A stretch of DNA of 64,000 bases from Candidatus Pristimantibacillus lignocellulolyticus (GTDB lineage: Bacteria; Bacillota; Bacilli; Paenibacillales; Paenibacillaceae). The DNA lies in contig CP097899.1 in NCBI GenBank assembly GCA_023639215.1, positions 3,034,001 through 3,098,000 of the forward strand, written 5' to 3'. This document shows, piece by piece, positions 35,056 through 43,645 of this stretch; the stretch's first letter is position 1, and each line of letters opens with the position of its first letter. The notes under the pieces are model-generated. The model was not told the origin of the DNA and ran no database searches. It was given only the letters and a program-made list of their open reading frames with translations. The position numbers and the translations under genes were made by a program.

Positions 35056-35523
35056 ATGAATATACAAGCTGAAGTTGAGAAAATTAAACACAGCTTAATG
35101 GAAAGTGGATATAAGCTAACTACACAGCGTGAAATTATAGTCCGTGTGCTTCTTGAGAATGAAGAAGATCATTTGAGTGCGGAAGATGTATATATGCTTG
35201 TCAAAGTGAAATTCCCTGAAATCGGTCTTGCGACGGTATATCGAACACTAGAGCTTCTCGCAGAATTGCAAATTGTAGCCAAAATGAACTTTGGTGACGG
35301 CGTTGCAAGATTTGATCTACGTGGACAGGACCATGAGCATATGCATCATCATCTGATCTGCCATACATGCGGCGCATTAGAAGAGATCAAGGATGACTGG
35401 TTATTAGAGTTGGAACTACGTCTTGAAGAGGAATATGGTTTTAAGGTTGTAGATCATCGTCTTGATTTTATCGGTAATTTCAAAGCTTGTGTAAATCCCA
35501 AATGTAAAAGTCATAGTAAATAA
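35056..35523 (+). CDS. fur: Ferric uptake regulator Fur
   Basis: An iron-responsive repressor of 155 residues. The winged-helix domain contains TTQREIIVRVLLENEEDHLSAEDVYMLV in short pieces typical of Bacillus Fur, and GLATVYRTLELLAEL is the recognition helix. The metal-binding core has HEHMHHHLICHTCG and the CVNPKCK zinc ligands. GGAGGCG precedes ATG 35056; the longer frame start at 35023 has no site. PerR and Zur paralogues are less likely given the close match to Fur. Confidence 0.92.
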   Translation: MNIQAEVEKIKHSLMESGYKLTTQREIIVRVLLENEEDHLSAEDVYMLVKVKFPEIGLATVYRTLELLAELQIVAKMNFGDGVARFDLRGQDHEHMHHHLICHTCGALEEIKDDWLLELELRLEEEYGFKVVDHRLDFIGNFKACVNPKCKSHSK

Positions 35524-35538
35524 TATGTATACACATAT

Positions 35539-35582
35539 AAAGCCGTAGCAATCCATTCAATAATGGAGCTACGGCTTTTTCA
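35539..35582 (+). terminator. Terminator after fur
   Basis: AAGCCGTAGC with an inner TCCATT pairs with AATGGAGCTACGGCTT, followed by TTTTT. Confidence 0.9.
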
Positions 35583-35675
35583 TATATATTTATTGTTTTG
35601 CCTTCAAAATAATTATAGATATTGTATGGGAAGTGCATAATATAAGCAAATGATACTTATATGGAGTCGCAAGTG

Positions 35676-36473
35676 CTATTTGTTGAAAACAAACTTATCT
35701 ATAACATGACTTACACCATCTTCATTGTTAGATAAGGTGATGTAATCTGCAATCTCTTTGAGCATTGGAACGGCATTGCCCATTGCTACACCAAGGCCTG
35801 CTGCTAAAATCATTTCACGATCATTCCATGCATCACCGATTGCAATGGTTTCGTCCATAGAAGCACCAATATGTTGAGCCAAGTATTTGAGTGCATGACC
35901 TTTAGTACCTTCTTTGTGCATGAACTCAAGATAATGCGCTTTAGATTTTGTAATATGAAGTTGATCCCCCAGTAGATCTTGTAAAATTACAATATGATGA
36001 TCTAACACCTCAGGTTCATCAATAATTAGCATTTTGTGATTCGGTTTGTCGATCAGTTTTGAGAAATCTGGTTCAATTTCATAGGGGATATTGACTAATT
36101 GAGAATAAGTTTGAATTCGAGCATTATCTTCAGTGCCATATAATATATCATCAACATATAATTGCAAATGTAAGTTATGTTCTTTCGCATACTGCAATAA
36201 TTTGCGTGCTGCATCTACTGGAACACAACGTTCGTACAAAACCTGCTCATCAAGCAAAGTTTTGACTAGCGCACCTTGATAGGTGATAATTGGTACATTG
36301 AGTTGAATTTGGTCAGCAATTTTACGAGCCGATGAATACATGCGTCCCGTCGCTAAAGTAACCGTTACCCCTGCATCAATAGCTTGTGCTAGTGATTGTT
36401 TTGTACCTTCTGTAACAATAATATCATCGTTAAGTAATGTATCATCGATGTCAATTGCAATTAATTTGTACAT
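35676..36473 (-). CDS. Cof-type HAD-IIB phosphatase
   Basis: A 265-residue cytosolic sugar-phosphate or nucleotide phosphatase. Motif I is DIDDTLL with the nucleophile aspartate at residue 8, motif II is TLATGRMYSS, and motif IV is GDAWNDREMI; a C2B cap lies between. The specific substrate cannot be told from sequence. GGGAG precedes the ATG on the minus strand. Divergent from ctpA, with a short shared upstream region. Confidence 0.88.
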   Translation of the reverse strand: MYKLIAIDIDDTLLNDDIIVTEGTKQSLAQAIDAGVTVTLATGRMYSSARKIADQIQLNVPIITYQGALVKTLLDEQVLYERCVPVDAARKLLQYAKEHNLHLQLYVDDILYGTEDNARIQTYSQLVNIPYEIEPDFSKLIDKPNHKMLIIDEPEVLDHHIVILQDLLGDQLHITKSKAHYLEFMHKEGTKGHALKYLAQHIGASMDETIAIGDAWNDREMILAAGLGVAMGNAVPMLKEIADYITLSNNEDGVSHVIDKFVFNK

Positions 36474-36559
36474 AGTTGTAGAAAACTCCCTTCAGACTGC
36501 TGTTAATAAGCTAGTATGATTGTAACGAAAACAAACCAGACATACAAGGAGAAACGTTC

Positions 36560-37963
36560 ATGGAACCATTTGAAAAGAAAGCAAGTAACACGAATAAATA
36601 CGTCATCATTTTTGTAGTAATCGCATTAGTTGGAGGGTTTTGGGGCGGACAAGCATGGGCAAAACGTCAGTACTCAGTAATGGATGCTGAAGGTTTTAAT
36701 TTGCTACAAGCATCGTATAGTAAAATTCAAGATAAATATTTGTATGGAGCGAATAGTGGGGAGCTGATCGACGGCGCAATCGCTGGGATGGTTAGCTCAT
36801 TAGGGGATCAATATTCACAGTACTTAGCCGATGAAGCGGGAGAAAATTACGCGGATTCTTACAATAGTAACTTTTATGGTATAGGCACAGAAGTGCAACA
36901 AAAGGATGGTAAATTCTTCATTAGTGTATTAGTGAAAGATATGCCAGCTGAAAAAGTAGGCTTGAAACCTGGTGATGAGATAGTAACGATCGATCAGCAA
37001 TCTGTTGAAGGATATACTTTCAATGAACTGCTAAGTAAAGTTCGTGGAAAGAAAGGAACTAGCGTAGTCATTGGGATAAAGCGCGGAGAGACTATTACAG
37101 ATTTCAATATAGAACGTGCCGAAATTCCAGTTCATACCGTTAGCCTGAAGCAACTGGATAATAATATTGGAATGATCGCTATTTCTCGTTTTACTGAAGC
37201 TACGGATGTTGAATTCAAAGAGGCATTAGCTAGCTTAACGAAAGATGGAGATATGAAGGGTTTAATTATCGATCTACGTTCGAATCCAGGCGGATTGCTT
37301 AATCAGACGGTTGAGATAGCGAATGTACTAGTTCCAAACGGTAAAAAAATACTCGACGTGGTCTACAAGAATGAAGAGAAGACGATAAGCTTCCTTTCCA
37401 AGCAGGAAGAACCTTTTAATATCCCTATAGTAGTGCTTGTGAACCAATACTCCGCTAGCGCAAGTGAAGTACTTGCTGCAGCTCTAAAGGAATCAGCGGA
37501 TGCGCGTGTTGTGGGCGTGAAGACATACGGTAAAGGTGTAGTTCAATCTTATGAGCAATTCCGCTCTGGCTCAGTACTTGTATTGACAGAAGCTGAATGG
37601 AAAACACCGAGCGGAAGTGGTATTCATAAAATAGGTGTTGAGCCAACTGATGTCGTAGAGCTACCTGAATATATGAATTTGAAACCTATTAGTAATGGTG
37701 TAGAGCTTCAACTGAATAGCTTTGGTGATGATGTGATCGCATTGCAGAAAATGCTATTAGCACTCGGTTACTCTCCTTCAGATAATGGATTATATGACGA
37801 GGCAACAGTGCAAGCAGTGAAACAATATGAGTCTGCAAAAGGTATAGATGTCGATGGTTTATATACAGATGAAGTAGGTAATTTACTTGTCGAAGACATT
37901 AGAAGTTTACTTCAAGCTAATGACTACCAGTTGCAAAAAGCAGAACAATTATTGAAAAAATAA
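36560..37963 (+). CDS. ctpA: C-terminal processing peptidase, S41 family, with PDZ and peptidoglycan-binding domains
   Basis: A 467-residue membrane-anchored serine protease. A membrane segment (YVIIFVVIALVGGFWGG) is followed by an N-terminal dimerisation region, a PDZ domain (about 100-190, MPAEKVGLKPGDEIV), the S41 core with the catalytic serine in NQYSASASEVLAAAL and lysine in KTYGKGVVQS, and a C-terminal PG_binding_1 module (about 385-455, IALQKMLLALGYSPSDNGLYD). It acts outside the membrane, probably at the cell wall. ACAAGGAG precedes the ATG. It resembles B. subtilis CtpA/CtpB. Confidence 0.9.
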   Translation: MEPFEKKASNTNKYVIIFVVIALVGGFWGGQAWAKRQYSVMDAEGFNLLQASYSKIQDKYLYGANSGELIDGAIAGMVSSLGDQYSQYLADEAGENYADSYNSNFYGIGTEVQQKDGKFFISVLVKDMPAEKVGLKPGDEIVTIDQQSVEGYTFNELLSKVRGKKGTSVVIGIKRGETITDFNIERAEIPVHTVSLKQLDNNIGMIAISRFTEATDVEFKEALASLTKDGDMKGLIIDLRSNPGGLLNQTVEIANVLVPNGKKILDVVYKNEEKTISFLSKQEEPFNIPIVVLVNQYSASASEVLAAALKESADARVVGVKTYGKGVVQSYEQFRSGSVLVLTEAEWKTPSGSGIHKIGVEPTDVVELPEYMNLKPISNGVELQLNSFGDDVIALQKMLLALGYSPSDNGLYDEATVQAVKQYESAKGIDVDGLYTDEVGNLLVEDIRSLLQANDYQLQKAEQLLKK

Positions 37964-38035
37964 CGATGTAAATTTAATACATCTCTTGCTAGTTCATGCA
38001 AGGTGTGATAATATGATTTATATTGATATTAAGAC

Positions 38036-38101
38036 CTTAGTCACAGCCAGTAATTAGGCTTTCGTTAATTCAATTGCCGTAAATTCGGTTGTGACTTTTT
38101 G
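38036..38101 (+). terminator. Terminator-like stem in the csp leader
   Basis: AGTCACA (38039-38045) pairs with TGTGACT (38090-38096), extended by CC/GG, followed by TTTTTG. It lies between ctpA and the cold-shock gene and is either the ctpA terminator or a leader structure that tunes csp. Confidence 0.5.
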
Positions 38102-38144
38102 TGAATACAGGGACTTAGTAAATACTTATAAGGTGGTAACGACT

Positions 38145-38345
38145 TTGGAACAAGGTATCGTTAAATGGTTTAATGCAGAAAAAGGTTTTGGCTTCATTTC
38201 AGTTGAAGGTGGAAGCGATGTATTCGTTCACTTCAGCGCTATCGTAAGCGAAGGCTTCAAATCTTTGGATGAAGGCGACCGTGTAGAATTCAATATTGTA
38301 CAAGGTAACCGTGGTCCTCAAGCTGAAAACGTTGTAAAACTTTAA
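38145..38345 (+). CDS. Cold-shock protein, CspA family
   Basis: A 66-residue single-stranded nucleic-acid-binding beta barrel. Both RNA-binding motifs are present: GFGFI and DVFVHFSAI, after GIVKWFNAEK. Start is TTG at 38145 with AAGGTGGT upstream; ATG-based frames would add unrelated residues. A structured leader precedes it, as is common in csp genes, and a strong terminator follows. Confidence 0.93.
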   Translation: MEQGIVKWFNAEKGFGFISVEGGSDVFVHFSAIVSEGFKSLDEGDRVEFNIVQGNRGPQAENVVKL

Positions 38346-38363
38346 TTTTACGCGTTAGCTTGA

Positions 38364-38410
38364 AAAAGGTGTCTGACTCATTCTTCGGAATGAATCAGGC
38401 ACCTTTTTTT
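38364..38410 (+). terminator. Terminator after csp gene
   Basis: AAAGGTGTCTGACTCATTC pairs with GAATGAATCAGGCACCTTT around a TTCG tetraloop and is followed by a T run. Confidence 0.93.
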
Positions 38411-38494
38411 GTTGAATAAAATAAGAAACCTCTACGGAACCTGTAATTTGGTTCAAGAAAAATCGGCAAATATCCATCTAGCTCATAATAATCG

Positions 38495-38551
38495 TTGACA
38501 TTGCTTCTGATAATCATTATCATCATAAGTGTTGAGATTGATTATCATTAT
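38495..38551 (+). promoter_or_regulatory. Fur-box-covered promoter of the DUF1450 gene
   Basis: TTGACA (38495-38500) and TATCAT (38518-38523) are 17 bp apart. The perfect palindrome TGATAATCATTATCA (38508-38522), equal to the Fur box consensus, covers the spacer and -10 box. A second imperfect box, TGATTATCATTATGG, lies at 38539-38553. Iron-loaded Fur should repress this promoter. Confidence 0.88.
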
Positions 38552-38567
38552 GGGTGGTGGGTGCTAC

Positions 38568-38786
38568 ATGAAGATTAAGTATTGCAAGCGTAGCTTAGAA
38601 CAAGGCTTGAAACCAGTATATAAGAGTTTGAAAAAAAAATATCCTGAATTGAAACAGAAGAAGACAGGATGTCTTGGGCAATGTAAGTCTTGTAGATCTG
38701 GATGCTTTGTAATGATTAAATCGCAGCCCATTATAGAAGCTAACCCTGATAAGTTGTATAAGCGACTGAAAAAGATCGTAGGCTAA
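38568..38786 (+). CDS. DUF1450-like small Cys protein under Fur control
   Basis: A 72-residue protein starting MKIKYCKRSLEQGLKPVYK, with GCLGQCKSCRSGCFVMIKSQP in which several cysteines fit the DUF1450/YuzB or thioredoxin-like ferredoxin pattern. Function is unknown. It is basic and lacks a membrane segment. GGTGGTGGG precedes ATG 38568. The perfect Fur box in its promoter suggests a role in iron limitation, for example iron-sulfur cluster or metal handling; that is inference. A repeat fragment starts five bases after the stop. Confidence 0.72.
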   Translation: MKIKYCKRSLEQGLKPVYKSLKKKYPELKQKKTGCLGQCKSCRSGCFVMIKSQPIIEANPDKLYKRLKKIVG

Positions 38787-38790
38787 TATA

Positions 38791-38865
38791 GGTAGTTCAA
38801 AAAGTTTGACCGTGATCACGATGACTCGTTTAGAAGCGAAATCGATGAGAAAAGTTGGAAAAAAA
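38791..38865 (+). repeat. Left-end fragment of the palindromic repeat
   Basis: GGTAGTTCAAAAAGTTTGAC and GTGATCACGATGAC match the left arm of subfamily A; the sequence then diverges after about 70 bases. There is no right arm. It lies between the DUF1450 and ferritin genes. Confidence 0.7.
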
Positions 38866-38878
38866 TGATGTCCACACT

Positions 38879-38914
38879 TTGCCTAGCGCCATTTGTATGT
38901 TAGAATGATTACAA
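38879..38914 (+). promoter_or_regulatory. Ferritin promoter with PerR-like box
   Basis: TTGCCT (38879-38884) and TAGAAT (38901-38906) form a promoter with 16-bp spacing. TTAGAATGATTACAA (38900-38914) matches the PerR consensus TTATAATNATTATAA at 13 of 15 positions, covering the -10 box. Confidence 0.6.
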
Positions 38915-38938
38915 ATAAGAGATGCGAGGTGCACATTT

Positions 38939-39445
38939 ATGAATGATAATTTAGCAACGGCACTTAATGACCAGATGAACTTTGAATTTTATTCCGCGCA
39001 TGTGTATCTAGCTATGGCAGCGCATTGCTCGGCTGATAATCTTGATGGCTTCGCGAATTTTTTCCTTGTGCAAGCAGAAGAAGAACGTTTTCACGGTATG
39101 AAAATATATAAATTTTTGAATGATCGTGGACGTCGTGCAACGATTCAAGCATTGGCAGAGCCGAATAACACATATGAATCTGTACTTGAAGTATTCGAAC
39201 AGGGTTACAAGCATGAAATGCAAAATACAAAACGTTTCTATGACCTTTCTGATATTGCAATGAACGACCGTGAACATGCTACAATTAACTTCTTGAAATG
39301 GTTCATTGATGAACAAGTTGAAGAAGAAGCATTATTCGATGGAATTATTACAAAGCTAAAACGTATTGATCAAGATAGCAATGCTTTCTATATGCTTGAT
39401 GCGGAGTTTGCTACTCGTTCATTCGATCCTGCAGCGGAAGCTTAA
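38939..39445 (+). CDS. ftnA: Non-haem ferritin
   Basis: A 168-residue iron-storage subunit. The four-helix ferroxidase centre residues are visible in MNFEFYSAHVYLAMAAHC, in QAEEERFHGMKIYKFL (ExxH) and in DEQVEEEALFDGII. It assembles into a 24-mer shell that oxidises and stores iron. GCGAGGTGCAC precedes the ATG. Monocistronic, with a terminator. Location next to a Fur-controlled gene and a PerR-like promoter box fits iron and peroxide control. Confidence 0.94.
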   Translation: MNDNLATALNDQMNFEFYSAHVYLAMAAHCSADNLDGFANFFLVQAEEERFHGMKIYKFLNDRGRRATIQALAEPNNTYESVLEVFEQGYKHEMQNTKRFYDLSDIAMNDREHATINFLKWFIDEQVEEEALFDGIITKLKRIDQDSNAFYMLDAEFATRSFDPAAEA

Positions 39446-39469
39446 TAAGATAACGAATTAACATAAGTC

Positions 39470-39513
39470 GAACCGTCATGTTAGCAGGCAGCCTGCGAAC
39501 ATGGCGGTTTTTA
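39470..39513 (+). terminator. Terminator after ferritin gene
   Basis: AACCGTCATGTT pairs with AACATGGCGGTT around an inner GCAGGC/GCCTGC stem and ends in a T run. Confidence 0.9.
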
Positions 39514-39689
39514 TTTGTATAGCTAGCAATGTTGCTGGGCAAAGATGAAGATAGTCTAATTTTCTAATCTAAGGGGTACATCCAATTATTAAATGTATGC
39601 TCTAGCCTTCTTATTTGCTGTGGAATTAGTTACAATAGTATAATACGGATTCATTTACAAAGAGTAGAACGAAAGCTGAGGGACAATAC

Positions 39690-41489
39690 ATGAAAGTCGT
39701 ACTATCAACACTGAATGCGAAATTTATTCATACATCGCTTGCATTGCGCTGTCTAAAAGCATTTAGTGGTCATAAATTTGATATGGACATTGCAGAATAT
39801 ACAATCAAAGACCCTGCAATGAATATCGTATCTGATATATTTGCAAGAGAGCCTGATGTCGTAGGATTCTCATGTTACATTTGGAATATTGAAGAAACGA
39901 TTACTGTCGTTAATATGTTACGAAAAATAAAACCAGAACTGAAAATTATTTTAGGTGGCCCTGAGGTAAGTTATGATACTGAGCAATGGATGGAACGACT
40001 TACTGATGTAGATTTTATCGTTATGGGTGAAGGGGAGGAAACTTTCGATCATCTATTAACAGAAATTGAAACAACGCAAAAATATCATATGGTATTTGGA
40101 ATCGCTTATCGTAAACATTTAGCTGATAGCGTAGAGATTCGTATCAATCCAGGTCGTCCGAAGCTTGATCTAAATACACTTCCGTCACCATACCGGTTTG
40201 AGGAAGATCTTCCGCAGTTGGCTAACCGCATCGTCTATTTTGAGACAAGCCGTGGCTGTCCGTTCAGTTGTCAATTCTGTCTATCGAGTATTGAAGTAGG
40301 CGTACGTTATTTCGATATCGAGCGCACGAAAGCGGATATTATCTATCTTATTGATCAAGGTGCAAAGTTAATTAAATTCGTTGACCGTACCTTTAATATT
40401 AAACGTGATTATGCGCTTGAAATGTTCCAATTCTTAATCGAGAATCATCGTGGCTGTGTGTTCCAATTCGAGATTACGGCAGATATTATGCGTCCAGAGG
40501 TACTTGATTATTTGGCTGAGAATGCACCTCCAGGTGTATTCCGTTTTGAGATAGGTGTTCAATCTACGAATGATGTAACCAATCTAGCTGTTCAACGTCG
40601 TCAGAACTGGAGTAAGCTTGTTCGTACCGTTACGAAAGTACAGCAGTCTAGAAAGATAGATCAGCATCTGGATTTAATCGCAGGGTTACCACTTGAGAAC
40701 TATGATACGTTCCGTGGCACGTTTAATGATGTATTTGCACTTCGTCCTGAGGAACTGCAACTTGGTTTCTTGAAAATGTTACGAGGTACTGGCTTACGTA
40801 ATGAAGCGGATAAATGGGGCTACATCTACCAAGATCGTGCACCGTATGAAATGCTTGGTAATGATCTAATGCCATTTGCTGATATTGTTAGAATTAAACG
40901 AGTAGAGGATGTTCTAGAGAAATACTGGAATGACCATCGTATGGATAGTACATTGCTATATCTTGTTGATCATGTATTTGATTCGCCGTTTGATTTCTTC
41001 CAAAGTTTCGGTGATTATTGGGAAGGACAAGGTTGGCAGAAAATTGGTCATCAACTAGAGGATCTATTCTCACGCTTGTGGTCTTATCTTGTCTACGCAC
41101 AAGAGGTTGAAGGGCATCAACTTGATCTTCCGGTATTACAAGGTTTGATGAAGCTAGATTATTATAGAAACCATCGCTATAAACCTCGTAAAGTGTGGTG
41201 GGATTCCATCATGGATAAATCTGAATGGTCAAGCTGGATGAAGAAACTAACTGAGCAACCAGAACAAGTCAATGAGCAGTTTGCAAACTATCGCTTCAAT
41301 GAGCGTGATTTGCAGAAGCATATCGTCTTAGAAACAGTTCCATTCAATATGCCACATTATCTTGAGACAGGTGAGGTGGTAGCTGAAGGAGAATCATTGC
41401 TAATTGCGATGTATATTCAGGAGCAGGGTGAGAAACAATCCTCGGCTAACATATATAGTATTAATATTAGCCAAGTGGTACAACAATAG
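39690..41489 (+). CDS. B12-binding radical SAM protein with DUF4080
   Basis: A 599-residue enzyme. Residues 1-130 form a cobalamin-binding-like Rossmann domain (MKVVLSTLNAKFIHTSLALRC, LGGPEVSYD). A radical SAM barrel follows with the cluster motif CPFSCQFCLS (CxxxCxxC), and the C-terminal ~180 residues fit DUF4080. Such enzymes do radical chemistry, often methylation; the substrate is unknown. GAGGGACAA precedes the ATG. The gene stands alone. Confidence 0.87.
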   Translation: MKVVLSTLNAKFIHTSLALRCLKAFSGHKFDMDIAEYTIKDPAMNIVSDIFAREPDVVGFSCYIWNIEETITVVNMLRKIKPELKIILGGPEVSYDTEQWMERLTDVDFIVMGEGEETFDHLLTEIETTQKYHMVFGIAYRKHLADSVEIRINPGRPKLDLNTLPSPYRFEEDLPQLANRIVYFETSRGCPFSCQFCLSSIEVGVRYFDIERTKADIIYLIDQGAKLIKFVDRTFNIKRDYALEMFQFLIENHRGCVFQFEITADIMRPEVLDYLAENAPPGVFRFEIGVQSTNDVTNLAVQRRQNWSKLVRTVTKVQQSRKIDQHLDLIAGLPLENYDTFRGTFNDVFALRPEELQLGFLKMLRGTGLRNEADKWGYIYQDRAPYEMLGNDLMPFADIVRIKRVEDVLEKYWNDHRMDSTLLYLVDHVFDSPFDFFQSFGDYWEGQGWQKIGHQLEDLFSRLWSYLVYAQEVEGHQLDLPVLQGLMKLDYYRNHRYKPRKVWWDSIMDKSEWSSWMKKLTEQPEQVNEQFANYRFNERDLQKHIVLETVPFNMPHYLETGEVVAEGESLLIAMYIQEQGEKQSSANIYSINISQVVQQ

Positions 41490-41600
41490 AATATATTTTT
41501 ATTTAATGGAAACGAGTATATGAGTCAGTTCATCATCGAAAAAGATAATGGTGCTAAACCATTACTAAACACATATCAAAAAAATCAGCTTATATAAGTA

Positions 41601-41647
41601 AAAGCCAGTAGTATGGGAGAAGTTCTCCGCATTCTACTGGTTTTTTC
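41601..41647 (+). terminator. Bidirectional terminator between DUF4080 and VOC-ManA genes
   Basis: AAGCCAGTAG and CTACTGGTTT pair around an inner GGAGAAGTTCTCC palindrome, with T runs on both strands; the flanking genes are convergent. Confidence 0.88.
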
Positions 41648-41664
41648 GTTGCAACTATAATACG

Positions 41665-43026
41665 TTACTCACCTGGTACGATGCTTCGTAATACAACTAG
41701 ATTACCATTAAGCGTATACGCTCCTAAAGTTGCAGGTATTAGGAAACACTGACCTGCTGCCAACTCTTGCTGCTCATTACCCCAGCTAATCGTTCCAGTA
41801 CCTTCCGCAATAACAATAATCTCAAAACTATCAATGCTCGTTGTGAGAGTAGTAGAATCTGAGAGTACCCCTTTTTCGACAACGAAGTAAGGAGATGTAG
41901 CGATCGTTAGCCACTGACCAGCTTGCATAGCCGTTGTATCAACATAAGAAGCGCCTGCACCTTCATATGCAACTACAGCTAATGAATCTTCAATATGTAA
42001 CTCGCGCAGTTGTCCGTCAAGCCCTAGTCGATTGTAATCATATAAGCGATAAGTTGTGTCGGAGTTTTGTTGGATTTCAGCAACTACGACGCCTGAACAG
42101 AGGGCATGTACTGTTCCTGAAGGGATATAGAATGCATCTCCTGCCTTAACGGATACTTCTTGCAGACTATCCATAATGTTGCCATCGGCAATAGCTTGTG
42201 CAAGCTGATCGCGAGAAACATCTTCCTTCAAACCATAAATAATCTTCGCATTAGGTTGTGCGGATAGAATATACCACATTTCTGTTTTGCCTAACTCTCC
42301 AGCTGGCAATTGATCATAATCATCAGTAGGATGGACTTGCACTGATAAATCATCATTGCAATCTAATAGTTTAATAAGTAGCGGGAACCGATCGCTCTTA
42401 CTTGAGACACCATTTTTACCAAACCAAGCAGTACCGAATTGTTCACGAATAATATCTAACCCTGTACCAGCTAGCGTGCCGTTGATAACCTTTGTTATGC
42501 CGTTTGGATGGTCACTGATCATCCAACCTTCTCCAATCGCTCCTTCTGGAGGTGTTAGACAGAACTTCTCTAATCCACGACCGCCCCATATACGTTCCTT
42601 GAATTCTGGTTGGAATTGTAATGGGTATGGAGAGATATTACCTGGCTGGAATAACTCGAGAAACTCGCCGTCTGGGCCGTAGAAGAAGAAATATAAAGAG
42701 CCATCAGGTAAACGAACCAATTCTTCATCTTGAAGCTTAACCTCAGGTAATAGTTGCATACGTTCAAATTCCGCTTCTATATTTGTAACGGTAAATGCGA
42801 TATGATGGACCTTACCTTCAGCAGGAAGGTTTTCATTATAGTTTTGAATAAGTTCAATTACGGTTTCATTAGAATTTGGATAACCAAGAAAAGCTAAAAG
42901 GATCAAACCGTTAGAGTGTGGCATTGTACGCAAATGTTTTAAGCCAAGTACCTTGGTGTAAAATTCGATAGAGGTTTCAATATCTTTTACCATAAGACCG
43001 ACATGTTCAATTTTTTGAATAGGCAT
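41665..43026 (-). CDS. Fusion of VOC/glyoxalase domain and class I mannose-6-phosphate isomerase
   Basis: A continuous 453-residue frame. Residues 1-130 are a VOC metal-binding domain (IEHVGLMVKDIETSIEFYTKVLGL; VHHIAFTV; DPGEFLELFQ-like end GPDGEFLELFQ). Residues about 135-453 are class I ManA, which links fructose-6-phosphate and mannose-6-phosphate; zinc ligands are visible in VQVHPTDDYD, GKTEMWY and GTVHAL. No frameshift or internal stop separates the halves. The two activities may be related through sugar or aldehyde stress, but that is speculation. GGAG precedes the ATG. Confidence 0.87.
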   Translation of the reverse strand: MPIQKIEHVGLMVKDIETSIEFYTKVLGLKHLRTMPHSNGLILLAFLGYPNSNETVIELIQNYNENLPAEGKVHHIAFTVTNIEAEFERMQLLPEVKLQDEELVRLPDGSLYFFFYGPDGEFLELFQPGNISPYPLQFQPEFKERIWGGRGLEKFCLTPPEGAIGEGWMISDHPNGITKVINGTLAGTGLDIIREQFGTAWFGKNGVSSKSDRFPLLIKLLDCNDDLSVQVHPTDDYDQLPAGELGKTEMWYILSAQPNAKIIYGLKEDVSRDQLAQAIADGNIMDSLQEVSVKAGDAFYIPSGTVHALCSGVVVAEIQQNSDTTYRLYDYNRLGLDGQLRELHIEDSLAVVAYEGAGASYVDTTAMQAGQWLTIATSPYFVVEKGVLSDSTTLTTSIDSFEIIVIAEGTGTISWGNEQQELAAGQCFLIPATLGAYTLNGNLVVLRSIVPGE

Positions 43027-43067
43027 AGCTATACTCCTTTATCATTCGATTCTATTAAAGTGAGATA

Positions 43068-43643
43068 TTACGAGCGTTTTTCAATCCCTATGAGATAAGG
43101 GGCATGTTGACGTTGGAGCTGTCGATACATTATACATTGAGCTCGCCGGGCGGGTAAATTACTTGCCCATTGCTGCACGACATCGGCTTCGGTATCTCCC
43201 CCAGCATGACCAGGGTAGAGCATACAAGTAATAATCCCACCAACTTTAAGCAAGTCAAGTGATTGTTCAAGCGCTTCGATCGTTGAGCTAGGTATCGTAA
43301 TGATGCTCTCATCACCACCAGGGAAATATCCTAGATTGAACATAATTGCACCTACTGAACCTACTTGCTCAACATACTTATCCATATTAGAATGGCTATC
43401 GCAAATAAGCGAAACGGTAGCTAATGTAGATTGATCATGGCATTGCTGCAATCGCATAGCCGTCTTATCTAAAGCTTCCTGTTGAATATCAAATGCGAGT
43501 ACGTTACCCTTTGCGCCGACAAGTTGAGCCAGTGCAAGTGTATCTACACCGCCTCCAGCAGTAGCGTCAATCACAAATCCACCAGTAGACACACGTTCAG
43601 CAATCCAGCGGTGAGCCATTGTTAAAGCAGATATAAAACCCAT
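43068..43643 (-). CDS. mnmM: tRNA U34 methyltransferase MnmM (YtqB)
   Basis: A 191-residue SAM-dependent methyltransferase. The SAM motif ATAGGGVDTLALAQLVG, an FDIQQEALDKT acidic loop and NLGYFPGGDESIIT match YtqB, which finishes mnm5s2U in the wobble position of tRNA in B. subtilis. I start at ATG 43643 since CTGGAGG precedes it on the minus strand; upstream codons belong to the end of ytqA. It follows ytqA by two bases, so both are in one transcript. Confidence 0.87.
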   Translation of the reverse strand: MGFISALTMAHRWIAERVSTGGFVIDATAGGGVDTLALAQLVGAKGNVLAFDIQQEALDKTAMRLQQCHDQSTLATVSLICDSHSNMDKYVEQVGSVGAIMFNLGYFPGGDESIITIPSSTIEALEQSLDLLKVGGIITCMLYPGHAGGDTEADVVQQWASNLPARRAQCIMYRQLQRQHAPYLIGIEKRS

Positions 43644-43645
43644 CG

